This document shows, piece by piece, positions 15,001-34,000 of a DNA stretch of 64,000 nt. Position 1 is the stretch's first letter. Every line of letters begins with the position of its first letter. Made by a program: the position numbers and the translations under genes. Below the pieces are notes generated by a model. The model was given only the letters and a program-made list of their open reading frames with translations, was not told the DNA's origin and did not search any database. Source of the DNA: Pomacea canaliculata (Eukaryota > Mollusca > Gastropoda > Architaenioglossa > Ampullariidae); contig NC_037602.1 in NCBI RefSeq assembly GCF_003073045.1, positions 12,279,731 to 12,343,730 on the forward strand, written 5' to 3'.

Positions 15001-18000
15001 GGTTATTTTTATGGTTTGCGGAGAAAATTGGCCACTGCCTCATTTTCAAGCCTAATTATTTACCATCTTAAACTTTTTGCAAGAACAGTAAATATGCGTC
15101 AGGTTAATGATAGGATGTATCTAATGCAGGAAGTTTTACATTTTATGACCAAGATGAACTTAATTGACTAAGTCAACAGGTTCAGGACAAGCAAAAACCA
15201 TAGACTGCTCCACTTCCTGTATGAATACAATTTGTCTGTAGATTCAGCTCTATGAGCTTAAGTTAAGCCCTAATAACCCACTTGTCAACTGCAAGATGAA
15301 AACCTTTGTTTTGATACATTACCTTGGCCTGGCATACTGTCAGCAGTCTCCATGTATCTTGAAAGGAGGGAAGTGCTGCTCGCATGCAGTTCTCCACCAC
15401 AAGAAGACACTCCTGGAACATGAAAGACAACAAAGTACATTTTTTTTAATGGCAAATGTTTCTCCTTGTTTAGGTTAAAGCAGCAACAAAATATATAGCA
15501 ACAAAAGATATTGTTTTTCTTTTAAGGATTTATTTTCAGTTAATTAATAAAAACACACTTCTTCATTATTCACAAATGTAAATAAAGCCATTTTTCCCTT
15601 TTGCAAACATATGTTCATCCAATAAAACTCTGACTCACCCTAATGTTATCTAGGCAGTCCCAGAGCTGTAAGGTCATGGATGACACACTTTTGTTATTGA
15701 AGTTCACAGCGCTCCATGGAGACAGTTGGTCAAGCAAATGGTTCATGAAAGCCACATGTACTAGCTGCAATGTGTACAATATTATGTCCTCCTTTCTACA
15801 TTCTTTGTGTACATAATGTTTTACTCAAGGTAAAACCAGTAAAGTGAGCAATACACTCAGTGTGTTATTTAGACAAGATTCAGAATCAAGCCCAATATAC
15901 ACCATTCAGCCCCTGCTTTCCTACGTATTGATAAATAAAAATGTGAAGACAAAACAACACAAAGCAAAGGGTCATGTACTCACAAAAGGAAGGATAATCT
16001 ATACAAATAAATGTAGAGGAGTAAGACCTCTTTCTTGTGCAGAATCAGACAAAGAATAAAAAATGTAGTACCTCTCTGTCTAAGTGGAAGAGCTGTGCAA
16101 ACTGCAGGGCCTCTTCAAACTTCTTCTTCTGTAAGATTCGATGAAGACGAGTTTCTGGGCTGGTTTCACTAAGGCGTCGAAAGCGAATGGTGGAGATTTT
16201 GCTGGGATTCCTGACACAGACAGCACAACAATGTACTGTAATATATAATGTAAAAGGAATGTAGCGATTTAATGACTCCAGACAATATTATGCACTTCTT
16301 TATATACACTTTGTGATTAAAGTAAAACTGTAAAAGTAAACAATAGTTTCCTCCACAAATTCCTGGCTGGGCAGAGGAAGTATTCATCACAGGCATAAGC
16401 AAGCCTTTAACAATGGACTGTTTGTTCCAAAGTAGACAGAAGTAGACAGTACTAACCACAGGCTATGGAGTGCTCTACAATCAGGAAACTAAGATCAGAT
16501 AAAAAATAATTTTTTAATGTCCCTTAGTTCTATTCAAATAGGTTTTTATATTTTTTTAAAAATGCTGTGCGCAAAATATTCAAGCCTTACTAAGACTAGT
16601 AGAGTTAATGTAGCCTTAGAGAACTCACCTTGGTTCTGGAGAACCCTCAGCCAAAAGCAGAGATTCCTGAAAAATGAATAAGTATGTGAAATGTTTCTTT
16701 TCTCTATGCATATCTAAATAATTGGAAATACTGTTTTATTTATTTATTCATCTTCACAAAGACCTACCTCTGTTAGACCACATCGGGGCATGCAGACAGG
16801 ATGCCCTGTCTGAAGGGAGTAAATGCACTCTCCCTCAGGTAGGGTTAGAATCTTGAGACATGCGTTATCTCCCAGATCTTCACGATTCTTTTCACAGAGG
16901 ACCAGTCGCATTCCTCTAAGGCTACACAGAATAATTGTGTCAGTTAAGTCATAATTTTACTTTCCAATTTGTTTGCGTGAGTCTTGTGATAAACTGCAAT
17001 TTTTAACATGAGCACTCATGTGCATTTAGTAATTTAGTAAAGACTATAAGCATTAAATTTTTTATAACTGAATTGATTTCATTTTAAAGGCTAGTAGTAA
17101 AAGTATTCCTCATTTTCTTAATATCTCTAAAAATAGTCATGCAACAATTTAACATAAAGATTCAAAAATTGGTCGAAAAAGAGTCAAGTAAAAGATAAAA
17201 AGTTAAAAAAAAAAAAGATAAGTTCCGATTTCAGACTCACCTGTTACCAGTGTTGTTTGGTGTCTCTAGCAGTACAAAGTTTTCGATATGTTTTGTCTCA
17301 CTTGCAGCCACAACAATCAATAGCAAGACAAGCTCTGGTACACACCAAATACTTATCTGGCTCTGGAGACAGATATGAAGAAAATCTTTCCTTTCTTTCT
17401 AAAAATATTCCTTATCTTCACAACACAGTGCATTGTCAAAAGCTAATGCTAAACCAATTTAGCCGAAAGTGTATTGCATCACAAAATATTTCTTAAGCTA
17501 TAATACATGGCCTTTCTAAATCACTTAAACCTAAATGAAATAATCTAACTGAAACTTTATATTGTCTTTTTAACAGTTGATGGACATTACACAATTTGAC
17601 AGTTTGACAGCTCTATGACACTTTAGAAATCTGTAAAAATGTGCTGAGGTAAATGCAAAGATTCAAAGAAGGGAATTTAGTAATGGTCTCTGATTAGTCT
17701 AGCATAATTATCTTACTATTCCTATTGTCCTTTTCTGAGTGGTCTATCCAAAAAAGAAAAAAAAAAAAAAAAGAAAAAGTGACCATAAGCAAGTTAATGT
17801 ACAAACATGTATGGGGCATTGTCTATGTATCAATGCCAACAAGCTATGTAAATGTCTCTTAAAACTATTATCTTCCCCAGAAAAACTGCCCAAGATCATC
17901 TTTAATCATTAAACGCCTTACATTCTAAAAGAAGAAGCAAACTCACATTTTCATCTAAAGTCAGAAGTAGTTTGTTGTTGGAGACTGCATGAGCATGCAC

Positions 18001-21000
18001 TATCCCCGCATCTGCAAAATATGTTATTAATCTTGGTCTTGTGCCGATATTTTCATGCAAGCACAATATATTCAGGCTTTTAGAACACTGATTCTGGGCT
18101 ATTTGTTGCTTAGTTCTGGGCAATGTTGCATTAATGAAGAGTGACCAAAAGTTATGTGACAACTATAGCTAAAAGCCAGGTCCAGCATGTTAACCTTCAT
18201 GTAAAAATCAAAGAAAAAATAATACAAAACCAAGGCTTTCTGAATAACTTAGAACTGCTTTTAATTTTTCTGGATATTCACTTTAAGATCCTTTTCTCAG
18301 CTACAGACAATGGAAAGAACATAAATGAAGTTAAATATAAACTGCATGTAAGAAAATTTGTCCTGTCTTCACACTTTTTGATTGCAAGAAATTCCGAACT
18401 TAATTTCTCCTTTCTGCAGCCACTTGCCCCCACATGCACGTACACAATAACACCACACCATGCATACATGTGCATATGCGCAAGCACATACCCCCACACA
18501 CACAGTTCATCTGTCCAAGTGCATATGCACAAGCACACATACCCCCACACACACACACAGTTCATCTGTCCATTATGCTGGAATGTAGCATATTTGAAGT
18601 AGTGTTAGACCATTTTATTCCAAATACCTTTATCCAGGATGCTTCCAATACTGTCCACCAACTCTAAAGAATTTTCATGCCACTCCCACACAGCCAACAC
18701 GCAGTCTCCACAGCCCTAAGATCAAACCCAACATTACAATTTTGAGTGTTCAGTAACAGAAATTTTTAATACATATATTTATTTTAACCTTTTCCTGAAA
18801 ACCAAGAGTACTACCACTGACACAAATCACTTATGTGTGTTTTCCAACCCCCACCCCAACTTTTGTGTGTCCAATAGTTTAAGGTTATTTTTGATATGTA
18901 CATATACTAAAAAAATGGACCCTGATATAAGTAGGTTCTGTAGCTCCTCACTCCCAATAATATCATGCGACAAACTTAACCTTGCTTGTATATATATATA
19001 CTCAGCAATACTTAAATGCAATGAGGATTTGAGAATGAATGTAAACCTTTCAGAAACATTTTGTATGAGGTTGTCTTTCATCCAGCATACACTTACACTA
19101 GAGCTATTACTTGAAATGTTTATTACCTAGACTATTTTCAGTACAAGAGAAAACATAAAAAAGAAAAACAATTAAAAAAATTACCATCCTATCCTCAAGG
19201 GCAGTTTGATCAGAGAGCGTAGATATAGAAAGGCTGCACTCTGGTAGCATCACGTTTTGAAGGGACGCAAATTTTCTTAACAAGGACAAAGAAGGAGTGT
19301 AGCCTCTCTATGTCTACGCTCTCTGGTTTGACTCCTTTCATTCTACATAGGAGCTTTAGGTAACAAGTTTCAAACTGCTTCAAACTAGCAGCCATCAAGT
19401 TTCAAAAGGTTTAGAAATTAAAAGGAAATGCAGCTTACAACAGTTATGATATTCCCATGGCCAAGTGACACAATATCACACGCTTGCCTGGTGTGCATCT
19501 GATGTGTCTCAACTGTTGCAAACTGCAACTGCTGTTGTATGATGCTAGCAATATTGTCTGTTTCTGCATGTAAAGGGAATATAGAAATGTTATCCACAAA
19601 TTTAATATGGGAAGTGGTGCTAGACTAAGCTTTTTTCCTGTCAACAAAAGAAATAAGACTGAATTCCTTAGAGAATTTCCATTGCTTCTTGATTGGTATG
19701 CATTAGCAAACATCAGAATTATAAGTCCAACTCTTCTAGAAATGCTATGTGAAATGTCCGAAGCCAATACTACACAAGCAGCACCACTTTTCACCACTCT
19801 CACATTCTCTGGTGCAAACATCCTATTCTATCAGACAGTGAACATATCTACCTTCCTACTGTATCATCTCATAAATCATTAATATTAAACAGGTTATTCT
19901 AAAAGTCAGGTAAAATTTGCATACCTTGTGTGAGAGATTTTGTATCCAGATCTTTGACAACAAATAGGAGACCACTTGAAGACAGCAATATCAAGTCACA
20001 CAAGCCTATAAGACCAAGACTTCTGTTATACAACCGAGCTTATCAAATGTACTTTTAAACCCCGTCCCAAAAAATTTTCTTACCATTCTTTATACAATTC
20101 TTACAATTTTCTTTTTTATCCATTAGCCAACATAATCTAAGCACCAAGTTATTTGATCATTGCACATGAGCTATCATATTTATGATTCCTGATAACATTC
20201 CATCTCACTATTGATCAAATACTGTTACAAGATTCATCTGATGAAGATAATCAAAACATTTATAATTATGCTCACCATTGTCACATCTATGAAAACAGAT
20301 GTTTTGGAATGCTCTTCTGCTTGTGATCCTTTCACATGGCAGTAACCTCTGTTGATAATATGAGTGAATTTTAACAGATTCTCAGCTCACACAACTATTT
20401 TAAACAGCACAACTAGATCAGCATACCCACGTATACATATCTTTCCTCATTACCTGTTATGGATTGCAGGGTCTTCCTTATTATTCTTCACTACATTCTT
20501 GTAAAAAAAAAATGTTGTTTGCCTTCTTCCATGTGAGATCTAAGAAAATGCTACATTTAAAAAACAAAAGATTTCACAACGATCAGATTTAACTAAAAGA
20601 TGACCTGTTTTTGAGGAAACGTGGTGTTTACAAAATAATATGGAAAAATAATGCTTAAGGTATAAAAGCATTTAACTTACATGGGAGAAAACAGATTGAA
20701 GGGTCTCTGCGATGAAGATATACAGTTTCCCAGTTGAATCCACCGTAACCAGCAATGAGCCATCTGGACTCCAGGCTGCATCTTCTAGAGTACTCTCTGA
20801 GGTCAAACAGAAGACTTGCCATAGCTTTGCACTATTCCATATTGAACTGTGAGAAGTATTTGTTTATTTTTTGCAGATTGGTTGAACAGATTTAATTATT
20901 AACAAAAAAGGCTGTGCATTAGGCTGTTTCAAAATTTCTCCACTTCTTTCTAGGTGTGGCCATATAGGGGAAAATATGACTAATCTAAACAATTTCAACC

Positions 21001-22809
21001 TATACAATGCATGCGATTTGATTTACCCATACAAGAAATACAGATGCCGCTATGTGCTTGTGCATATATTTATAATAAACATGAGAAAAGATGTAGCAGC
21101 ATGAAGAAAGAGATGCACATTCTTGTGAGTAAAACTGTTTAAACCATTCTACACTGATAAACAATGTACCTTATTTTACACGCAATCTACATTTACATTT
21201 TACATTCCTCAATTTTTACAAATGAAAAAGATCAAATATGAGATTATTCTAGCTTTAGGACAAAGATATACTGAACTAACATACACTCCCAGTTCTCCAC
21301 TGACTGTAGCCTTCAAGCTCTAACTGTATATTAGTACATTATAAACATTAGCATCCACTTGTACATTAATGTAGTCTAGCCCATCTTTGGGAATTAGTAC
21401 ATTATCTCGTAATAACTAAATTCCTCATTAAACAATTTCAAATTGTCTTTAAAGATAGGAAAAAAGAAAAATAACAATACTTATCAAAATATGTATAGAT
21501 ATTTTCAAAATCTCTTCATATCAGATAATTGCCTTCAAGAAAGCATAAATGGAACTGATGAGATGAATAGGACTTATACCAAATGCAATCGTGATCTGAA
21601 GCTGTGAATCCTGGAAGACACTAAGATGTTGGTTGACTCCAACACATGCAAGCTCCCCTACTGCTGCAGTGACCAGAGAGGTAACTTCACTTGCAGTCTG
21701 ATGACAAACGTTTAATATTCAAGCATTAAAATGTATTTTTCTTTTACTTTATAATCACCATTATATTCCAAATCTTCCTAGATAATTCAACCGCAGCTTA
21801 AAAACAACTCTACCACTGCCAAAACCAAATCAATCTTGCCAAGGCCAGATCGACCACTGCCAAAAGATGTGGATCATTGCTTAGAGACACCTTAACAAAA
21901 TTAATAGAAAAGAGAGTAGTTTATTTCAGCAATCTTGGAGTTTTTTTCCTGTTATGTTTTAATATTGATTTGTCTTATCAGATTATTGCAACTTCCTGTA
22001 AATGGGTACAATGAATGGATCTAAAGTCTCTCTTTGATAGTCTCCAACAAATGTTTGATAAAATCTCTCATATTTCTCCTAACATGACTAATACATGTTA
22101 ATTATTATAATATTCCTATCTTGGTGAGAGGAGATAGGGTGAAAAGTGAGACAATGTGTGAGAAAGAAATATAAATCAACTGTGACAAAATTATGACACA
22201 TAGATTTGTTTTAGGACAATATGTTACACTGATTATATTTGATATCATTCATGCTGGTTTGGTAAATTGGGGGCTGAGCTACCTGTAATCACATACCAAT
22301 ACAAAAAAAAAAATAACAAGCATGCTTGGATACATTGCTCTTTGACTTGGCAGTGGTTGACATAAAACAAAAGTCATCAGAGATTGATCGAGCTGCTTCC
22401 AAGTAGTGGTCGGGTCCTTTTTTGGCCGTAAAAACAATCTGAGCTGTATGAAGGGTGTAACCTGGTAGTGGGAATTTTATGACCACACCGGAACTACATA
22501 TAGTAAAAAATTATATTAAATAATAAAATAGGACACCGATCACAATAGTCTAAGCCTAAACCTATAAGCTATTGTGGTGAAAATAAGTATATATTAAGTG
22601 CGACGTTGTATGAATCAGTCAGTAAATATTTATTTTAATGTCATCAGAAACACAAAAGCTTGAACTGGAGGATCACCAACCTGACTTTTGGGTGAAATGG
22701 TAGCTAGCGTATCCACTTGGTAAAGTGCTGTTCCATTTTCAATTCTAGGTCCAAAGTTTGTGGTCTCGTCTCCCATAAATTCTGTTTGCACACAGTCCCA
22801 GCTATCCAT
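1..22809 (-). CDS. KNTC1: Kinetochore-associated protein 1 (Rod), N-terminal part, cut by window edge
   Basis: KNTC1/Rod is the large subunit of the RZZ complex, which recruits dynein and Mad1-Mad2 to unattached kinetochores. I place 37 coding exons (about 1294 codons; the human protein is about 2200). From the start: 22681-22809, 21580-21697, 20681-20796, 20454-20539, 20276-20346, 19925-20005, 19439-19557, 18628-18715, 17947-18011, 17241-17362, 16768-16921, 16629-16666, 16072-16210, 15639-15764, 15323-15412, 14273-14326, 13888-13949, then 12119-12268, 11793-11849, 11320-11436, 10504-10620, 9867-10010, 9348-9446, 8617-8719, 7881-7977, 7136-7282, 5372-5494, 4819-4894, 4024-4088, 3658-3768, 3074-3102, 2641-2742, 1800-1987, 1386-1483, 970-1101, 454-639, 1-83. 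Diagnostic segments are NGTALYQVD near the start, RMLDRVVMVELIVPTLERYI and PWSTEVEQLV. The first exons encode the beta-propeller, later ones the helical solenoid. Intron phases agree except around one unplaced exon (12.3-13.9 kb) and a one-base frameshift at 8680-8682. Exons 5372-5494 and 3658-3768 use GC donors. Confidence 0.93.
1624..1758. repeat. Short minisatellite, ~40-45-bp unit
   Basis: Three imperfect copies built from GTAATGCAATGATA, CCATTAATGTAATG and variants, in a KNTC1 intron. Confidence 0.75.
2506..2595. repeat. Imperfect tandem duplication, ~58-bp
   Basis: AGTACATGCAACTCGAGATG recurs as AGTACATGCAACTCAAGATG 58 bases later, in a KNTC1 intron. Confidence 0.6.
5105..5215. repeat. 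Imperfect tandem duplication
   Basis: GATGTAGTCTGGAATATTGTC followed by GTAATTAAA recurs about 75 bases later as GATGTAGTTTGGAATATCATC and TATAATTAAA, in a KNTC1 intron. Confidence 0.6.
8250..8560 (-). mobile_element. LINE reverse transcriptase fragment
   Basis: In the KNTC1 intron between exons 8617-8719 and 7881-7977. The minus strand encodes the reverse transcriptase block DFN*AFDRVLHKWLWHV followed by KFNIIEDLII and LHKSSLRTVL, matching the DFxxAFDxVxHxxLW motif of non-LTR retrotransposons, with two stops in frame. The parent family cannot be told from this fragment. Confidence 0.75.
10072..10251. mobile_element. Non-autonomous hAT-type MITE with 8-bp target duplication
   Basis: 180 bases in a KNTC1 intron. 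Left end CAGCGGTTCTCAACCT and right end AGGTTGAGACCCGCTG are terminal inverted repeats of the CAG(T/C)GGTTCTCAACC type known from hAT elements. Flanking direct repeat CTCTAGTC/CTCTAGCC (10064-10071, 10252-10259) is 8 bp with one mismatch. The interior is GC-rich (GCGCCCCCC) compared with its surroundings, and has no coding capacity. Confidence 0.92.
10919..11219. repeat. Palindromic (foldback) repeat, copy 1
   Basis: In a KNTC1 intron. The left arm begins CCAGGGGCCATAGTTATT; the right arm ends with its approximate reverse complement, AATAACTACGGCACCAGG. Inner blocks also mirror each other (GCGTCTTGTTTCCATAGTT in the left arm, AACTTTGGAAACAAGACGC in the right arm). Sequence homologous to 46272-46585. 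Confidence 0.75.
12960..13107. repeat. TG-rich and (TTG)n simple repeats
   Basis: A GTGTGTGTATG-rich stretch at about 12965-13035, then a perfect (TTG)6 run at 13088-13107, within KNTC1 intronic sequence. Confidence 0.85.
18470..18571. repeat. CA-rich tandem duplication, ~50-bp unit
   Basis: Two adjacent copies of TGCATATGCxCAAGCACA, then ACCCCCACACACA and AGTTCATCTGTCC. The second copy has two extra CA dinucleotides. Lies in a KNTC1 intron; a plus-strand open frame across it is a by-product. Confidence 0.85.
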
Positions 22810-23308
22810 TTCTGAAAATTTAATGACAGGTAAATAAATGGATATTATCGACTATATCTTCCTTCTTTCTACGTCCAACAACACTTTGAATCAAGCGCCA
22901 TTCATAACAAGGCAGCAGGGGACATAACTGACTACAACTCACATTTTTAAATACATTTACTTTTTACTACATTTAATACTCGAAGTGCCTAGGATAACTC
23001 ATTTTTTCGTGCATACTTAAATATTACAAAATAGTGTTTTAAAGTACTCGGGAGTCTAAAATTACTGCACCTTCTCCTACTTCCGCCATATTTTTTCCAG
23101 TAGTAGTCACATTTTTTCTCTGTTATTACAACAAAGTGGGATTATCCGTACTAGGAGGTTTTAATTAATTTCTTTTTTTCACAATCTTAATATTGATATC
23201 GACTACAAACAACATTTTCTTACTTCAAAGAAGCGTAATGCGGCTTTACTTTGTCGAATAATTTCGTATTGCGCACGTTGTAGGTTTCAGTCTTCAATAT
23301 CGTGCAAA
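22810..23308. promoter_or_regulatory. Bidirectional promoter interval KNTC1/RIOK2
   Basis: The 499 bases between the two divergent start codons must hold both promoters and 5' leaders. No clear TATA box is visible. A 3' splice site pattern (TTTTCAG) lies two bases upstream of the KNTC1 ATG, so a non-coding first KNTC1 exon further upstream is possible. Transcription starts cannot be placed from sequence alone. Confidence 0.6.
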
Positions 23309-28379
<5,071 letters not shown>

Positions 28380-28482
28380 AGCAGATTATTGTACTGACAT
28401 GAACTGTGATCACAAACTGCAATTTGGAATAGGATGAATTCTATGTTTTTGAATGAAAAGGCAGTTTTTGAAATGTATCACA

Positions 28483-28488
28483 AATAAA
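28483..28488 (+). promoter_or_regulatory. RIOK2 polyadenylation signal
   Basis: AATAAA about 105 bases after the RIOK2 stop codon, the first canonical signal downstream, implying a short 3' UTR. Confidence 0.7.
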
Positions 28489-30075
28489 AATTGTTAAAAA
28501 TTTATCTTGATTTTTGACCTTGCATGTTGGCTGGGGCTTTGGATGCAGAATCCTATTTGGATATAGGGATACAGTCATTTAAAAAAAATAAGGTTACTAT
28601 AGAAATATGTTGTAGACTGATGCTAAGAAGAATGGAGAATATGTACACCTCAATGAGAGCTTGCCCTCTTGTTCAGTTTAATAACAACCTGTGATTTTCA
28701 GTAGCTTTAATCTGGTGTAGAACAAATGCAATAATGCAAACAGTGGGGAAAAATTCTTGGGTAACAATTAGAAAGCACACAATTGATAACACTGTTGCAA
28801 TTTCAAGATCAACCAAGACCAGTATGATGATTTAATTTATAATCACAAATTATAATAAAAAACAGTTCCATCAATTTCCAATACCTCTATTACCAGGAAT
28901 GTAAGCATTTTCATAGACTCCACAAATAAATTCTTATAAATGGCACAATAATTCCTTCTTATAAACCTGATTGTCATACTCTATGAGCATCTGTTTATAC
29001 TTTACCGTTCAATTAATAAAATTGATGCCTGCATGGAGCAAACATATTTGCAAAGGTTTTCATGAAGGGATGGCTTGTGGAGGGTGAGATGAACCACCTC
29101 CAAAATGTGGCGAACAATTTCACCTCAAAAACTAGCTATCCATAACCTATATCCTATTAATTCTTAACTGCTACTCAGTCTTTTTAAAGGCCAAACTTCC
29201 ACTGTCTGGCATAAAAGAATGGAATTGATCTGGCAGAGGACAGTGTGCTACTACTGGTCTGGTCAGATGAATGCAATAATGAAAAACAATTTTTAGGGTA
29301 GCCAGCACAAAGTGTGCTCCTCACCAGCCTCCCTTGGGTCAAACCTTTTCTGCCATAGGGTAGAAAATGATGGCAAATCACTCCAACATCCATCTCCAAA
29401 GCATATGAATCTGACTCCTAAGATTGATGATATTTCCAACAGTGCTACTGAAATATGTTTTAAGAGCACCTACACTTTGGTAAGGCTAGGCATGCAACAT
29501 GGACAAGTAATCGCAGAGCTGAAAGATCACACTCTTCCCCAAGCTTTCCTCTACATCTCTACCCACATGTAAAGGGTTCTTTTTTTAATGGATTTTATAA
29601 CCCAGTAAACATGCACAGATTGCTCAACGAGATGTATGCATACACCTATTATACTGCTTCTAAATTGAAGACATACTTTATGAATGAATATGTCAAAAGA
29701 AAGTCCTACCCTCCCATCCCCTAAAGAAGTGAACAAATAATGCAACAATCTGTGATAAAACAACAAAGTCACAACAGTTTAAATCTATTTACCATAAAAT
29801 CCAGAATATTAATCTGTACTGAGTCGCAGGGTATAAGTATGTTTTTTTTAATTTTAGCTTATCATTTGACATATTTACAGACAGAAATGTAAAAATATTG
29901 TCTAGGTTATCTAACTTCCAGCAAAAAAAAAAAAACTTTTTTGGTCTAATCTTCAATATTTGTCTGTGCATAAAAATTTATTTCACATCATTCACAATTG
30001 TCAAATGTATACACATCTCTAGTGTAGAATGTTTTATATGCTATCCAAGTTATTTTTCACAAGTGACGACTGTTA
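28489..30075. other. Intergenic, RIOK2 and C18orf32 converge
   Basis: The two flanking genes end toward each other here. Apart from the two polyadenylation signals at its edges I see no conserved coding segment, terminal inverted repeats or tRNA-like sequence. Short open frames occur (for example around 29312-29572) but lack splice context or family resemblance. Confidence 0.5.
29977..29982 (-). promoter_or_regulatory. C18orf32 polyadenylation signal
   Basis: On the minus strand this reads AATAAA, about 95 bases beyond the C18orf32 stop codon, a typical distance for a short 3' UTR. Confidence 0.6.
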
Positions 30076-31089
<1,014 letters not shown>

Positions 31090-34000
31090 ATGAGTAGAGG
31101 CAGTTTGCGTCCCTTTACGAGAGGAAGAGAGATCCTGTCTCACGCTATTGCCGATTACAAAGGACAAGTTCAGAATGTCAAAGCAGCCCGAGTGTACATC
31201 TTTGGAGATGATGATATTGTCGAAGACGATGAAAATGACCAAACAGAGTTTGAAATGCCTGAAATACGTTCTAGACGTGGACAGCAAGGCATTGGTAGTG
31301 GTGGCCGGCTCGAGGAAGAAAAGTTTTATTTTGAAAAAGAAATAGTAGATGGTGAAACTTTACAGAGTGTTTCACTGAAGTATGCTTGTCCGGTAAGTAA
31401 AAATACTCACGCTTTGTATGTTGAAACGCTTAAAGAATTTAAAGTTATAGTCGTCGAGTTTATGTGTATTTGTGTTACCACATGGGGATTTAAAAACCCT
31501 CTTTCATTATCTGGGAGCATACAAACAATTAAAGAGTTTGTGTCTGCAGTTTTTATCCTTTCTCCACCCAAACCAATTGATCATATTCATGAGAGGATTG
31601 ACAACCTATCAGGAGACACCTAGGCACTTTGTCCCTCTTGTCCACAGTATCTTTTTCACTAAAAACATTGTGCTCATTCTGTGGAAAGTGAGCTATGAAC
31701 ATCAACATTTTAAGGAAGGAATATTGAAAATACATCAAGTACAAGCGTTTCGCTATTTTTATGAACATGTATAATAATAAAAAAAGATGGTATGAAAATG
31801 TGTGTTGGTTGTCTTTCGTGTCACAAGAAGACGAGGATTTGTGTGACTCATTTGTGGCTTCTGAACGGATTCTGCAGTCCCAATAGGTAAGCACAGAGTC
31901 TGGTAAAGATGAGGCACTGTTGTCAGGATGACTGCTTAATATACTCTGTGATGCTGTTCCTGTGCACCAACAAATCTCTGCCACTGGCTGGCCTCAGTTT
32001 GTGGGGGCTGCATGGGTCAGTGTATACCGTTAGGTTCTGTGACTGGCTGCAGGTTCCAGTTCTTAAAGTTTGATGTTGCACTACTGGAGATTATTTTATA
32101 AAGTGTCAGTGTAGCGCTTGTGTGGATGACCTTGCTTCTGCATGCCATCCTCTTGCTCACCGTAGAGCAGTTGGCATGGGATGCACTTACCTTCCATCCT
32201 GATGACATTACCCCTCCAATAGAGTTTGGCTTTGAGCAGTATGGCATTGATACTGGTACAATCCCTTTTATAGAAATTTTAACTTGGTGGCTGTAGAACA
32301 GTTTTTTATGTAGTTTTAGTATGGTAGGGTATAACACTACATGAATTAGTCCATGTAGATAGTTGTCAAGTGCATCTGCACGGTAATAATGATATCCCCA
32401 CCATATTTTGCAAGTATGTTGTGCAAACATGTAAACAAATGAACTGTTCTCAAACTGATGCATTAGACAAAAAGTACATCATTGCCAAATTTCTCTGCTG
32501 TGAAAAACCAGTTTCCTCTGCACCTACAGGTCTGACTGAGGTTCAATTACAAAATACGATGTAAATCACGAATCTACAAAATTTTTCTAAAATTCAGAAG
32601 AGGACTTTGGGAAATATTTTGACAACAGTGACTCAAATATACTCACGAAAATATGCATTACATAAAAATAGACTATTCTGCAGCCACATAGTTTAAATTT
32701 CTATAAAGAGTGATGGCCCATGCTTCTTCGGTCAAAGATTTTGAAGGAATATGGTAACATTTAGTGGTTTTATCATTAAACAAACAAAAAAACAGCATAA
32801 TACCATCTTTTAAAAATGTTTGTTGATATGATCCCTGAATTACTAAGTTTATCTTTATTGAATATTGTTTTTACTGATTTTTAAGGACCAGTCTATTATG
32901 TTTGGTGCATTATGCAGGCTGATAAGCTGTCCTACTTTTAGATCATAACCGTTCACATTATCTCTATCAGCAGCTATATGTATGTCAGAAATTGCACATT
33001 TTGGAGGAAAGATGGTTAATAGGTATGAGGAAGTAGCAATGTGTATTTTGTAAATATTTAGATTGCTATAAAAGTGAACTGGAAATGAACTAAGCTGCAA
33101 ATTTTAGTTGATTTAAATGTAGATTGTAATAAACCACCAAAAACAGGAGTTTAGAAGTGCTCATATGGTAGCTTAAAATGGATGTCAAAACATTTCATAA
33201 ACCTTATTTGAGCCTCTGGTTCCAAAGATGTCAGATGTGTTAATTTTATGACATTTTGTATGCCATCTATTGATCCCTTATCAAAGCTGCCCACACCTGT
33301 GCTTCCATGTAGCATTTGGTAGAGAACATTTCACACAAGCTGTTTATTGATCTGGGTTCATTTTGCCATCTTTGCATGATTGAATATTGCTTATATTACT
33401 GTTTGGGAGGACACACCTCTTGATCAATGATAAAGATTACTGATCACTAGTACATGTATCATACTACACTGCACATGCCTAACAATTACACTACATTTGT
33501 CAATGCCTATTTAGACAGTGGCATCATTTTCTTGACAGCATCTGTGCACAATAATCTTGTGACCAAAAGACCAATGCAAGCGCACATTTTTCTTTGGAAA
33601 TGTCTATTTCACCAGAAGACCCATTGGTACTGCACTTCATCTGTATATATTAAATTATTTCTCAAGAACCATTATATATTACAGTACTCCAGAAATGAAA
33701 TGCAATAATCTATCACATATCTTCAGCATTGCATCAGATCATTTGTTGTGTTGTTCTTTTTTTAGTTCTTGAATGAGTTTCTCCCTATTAAAAAATGTTT
33801 GAGCCTTTTTGTGGTTAGACAAATAACACAGCTTTATTGATTTTATGTTCAGGTATCAGAGCTGAAAAGAATCAATAACCTCATCAATGATCGAGACTTT
33901 TTTGCCTTACGACACCTCAAGATTCCCATGCGGCGCCATGGCTACCTGTCTTCCATTGTTGCACAAGAAGAACAGAACAAAAAGAGGCCAGCAGAAACAC

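Noticed and set aside
18141-18602. 153-codon plus-strand open frame
   Set aside because: Its second half is created by the CA-rich tandem repeat and its first half runs through KNTC1 intronic sequence with no family resemblance.
22289-22486. Open frame on the minus strand between KNTC1 exons 1 and 2, considered as an extra exon
   Set aside because: Its only acceptor gives the wrong phase after exon 1, and skipping it gives exact spacing to the family (ISPKSQ directly followed by TASEVTSL).
31553-32463. Two antisense open frames of 143 and 148 codons in the LYSMD3 intron
   Set aside because: They are in different frames, lack splice signals between them, and their residues show no domain, motif or repeat resembling a known protein or transposon.
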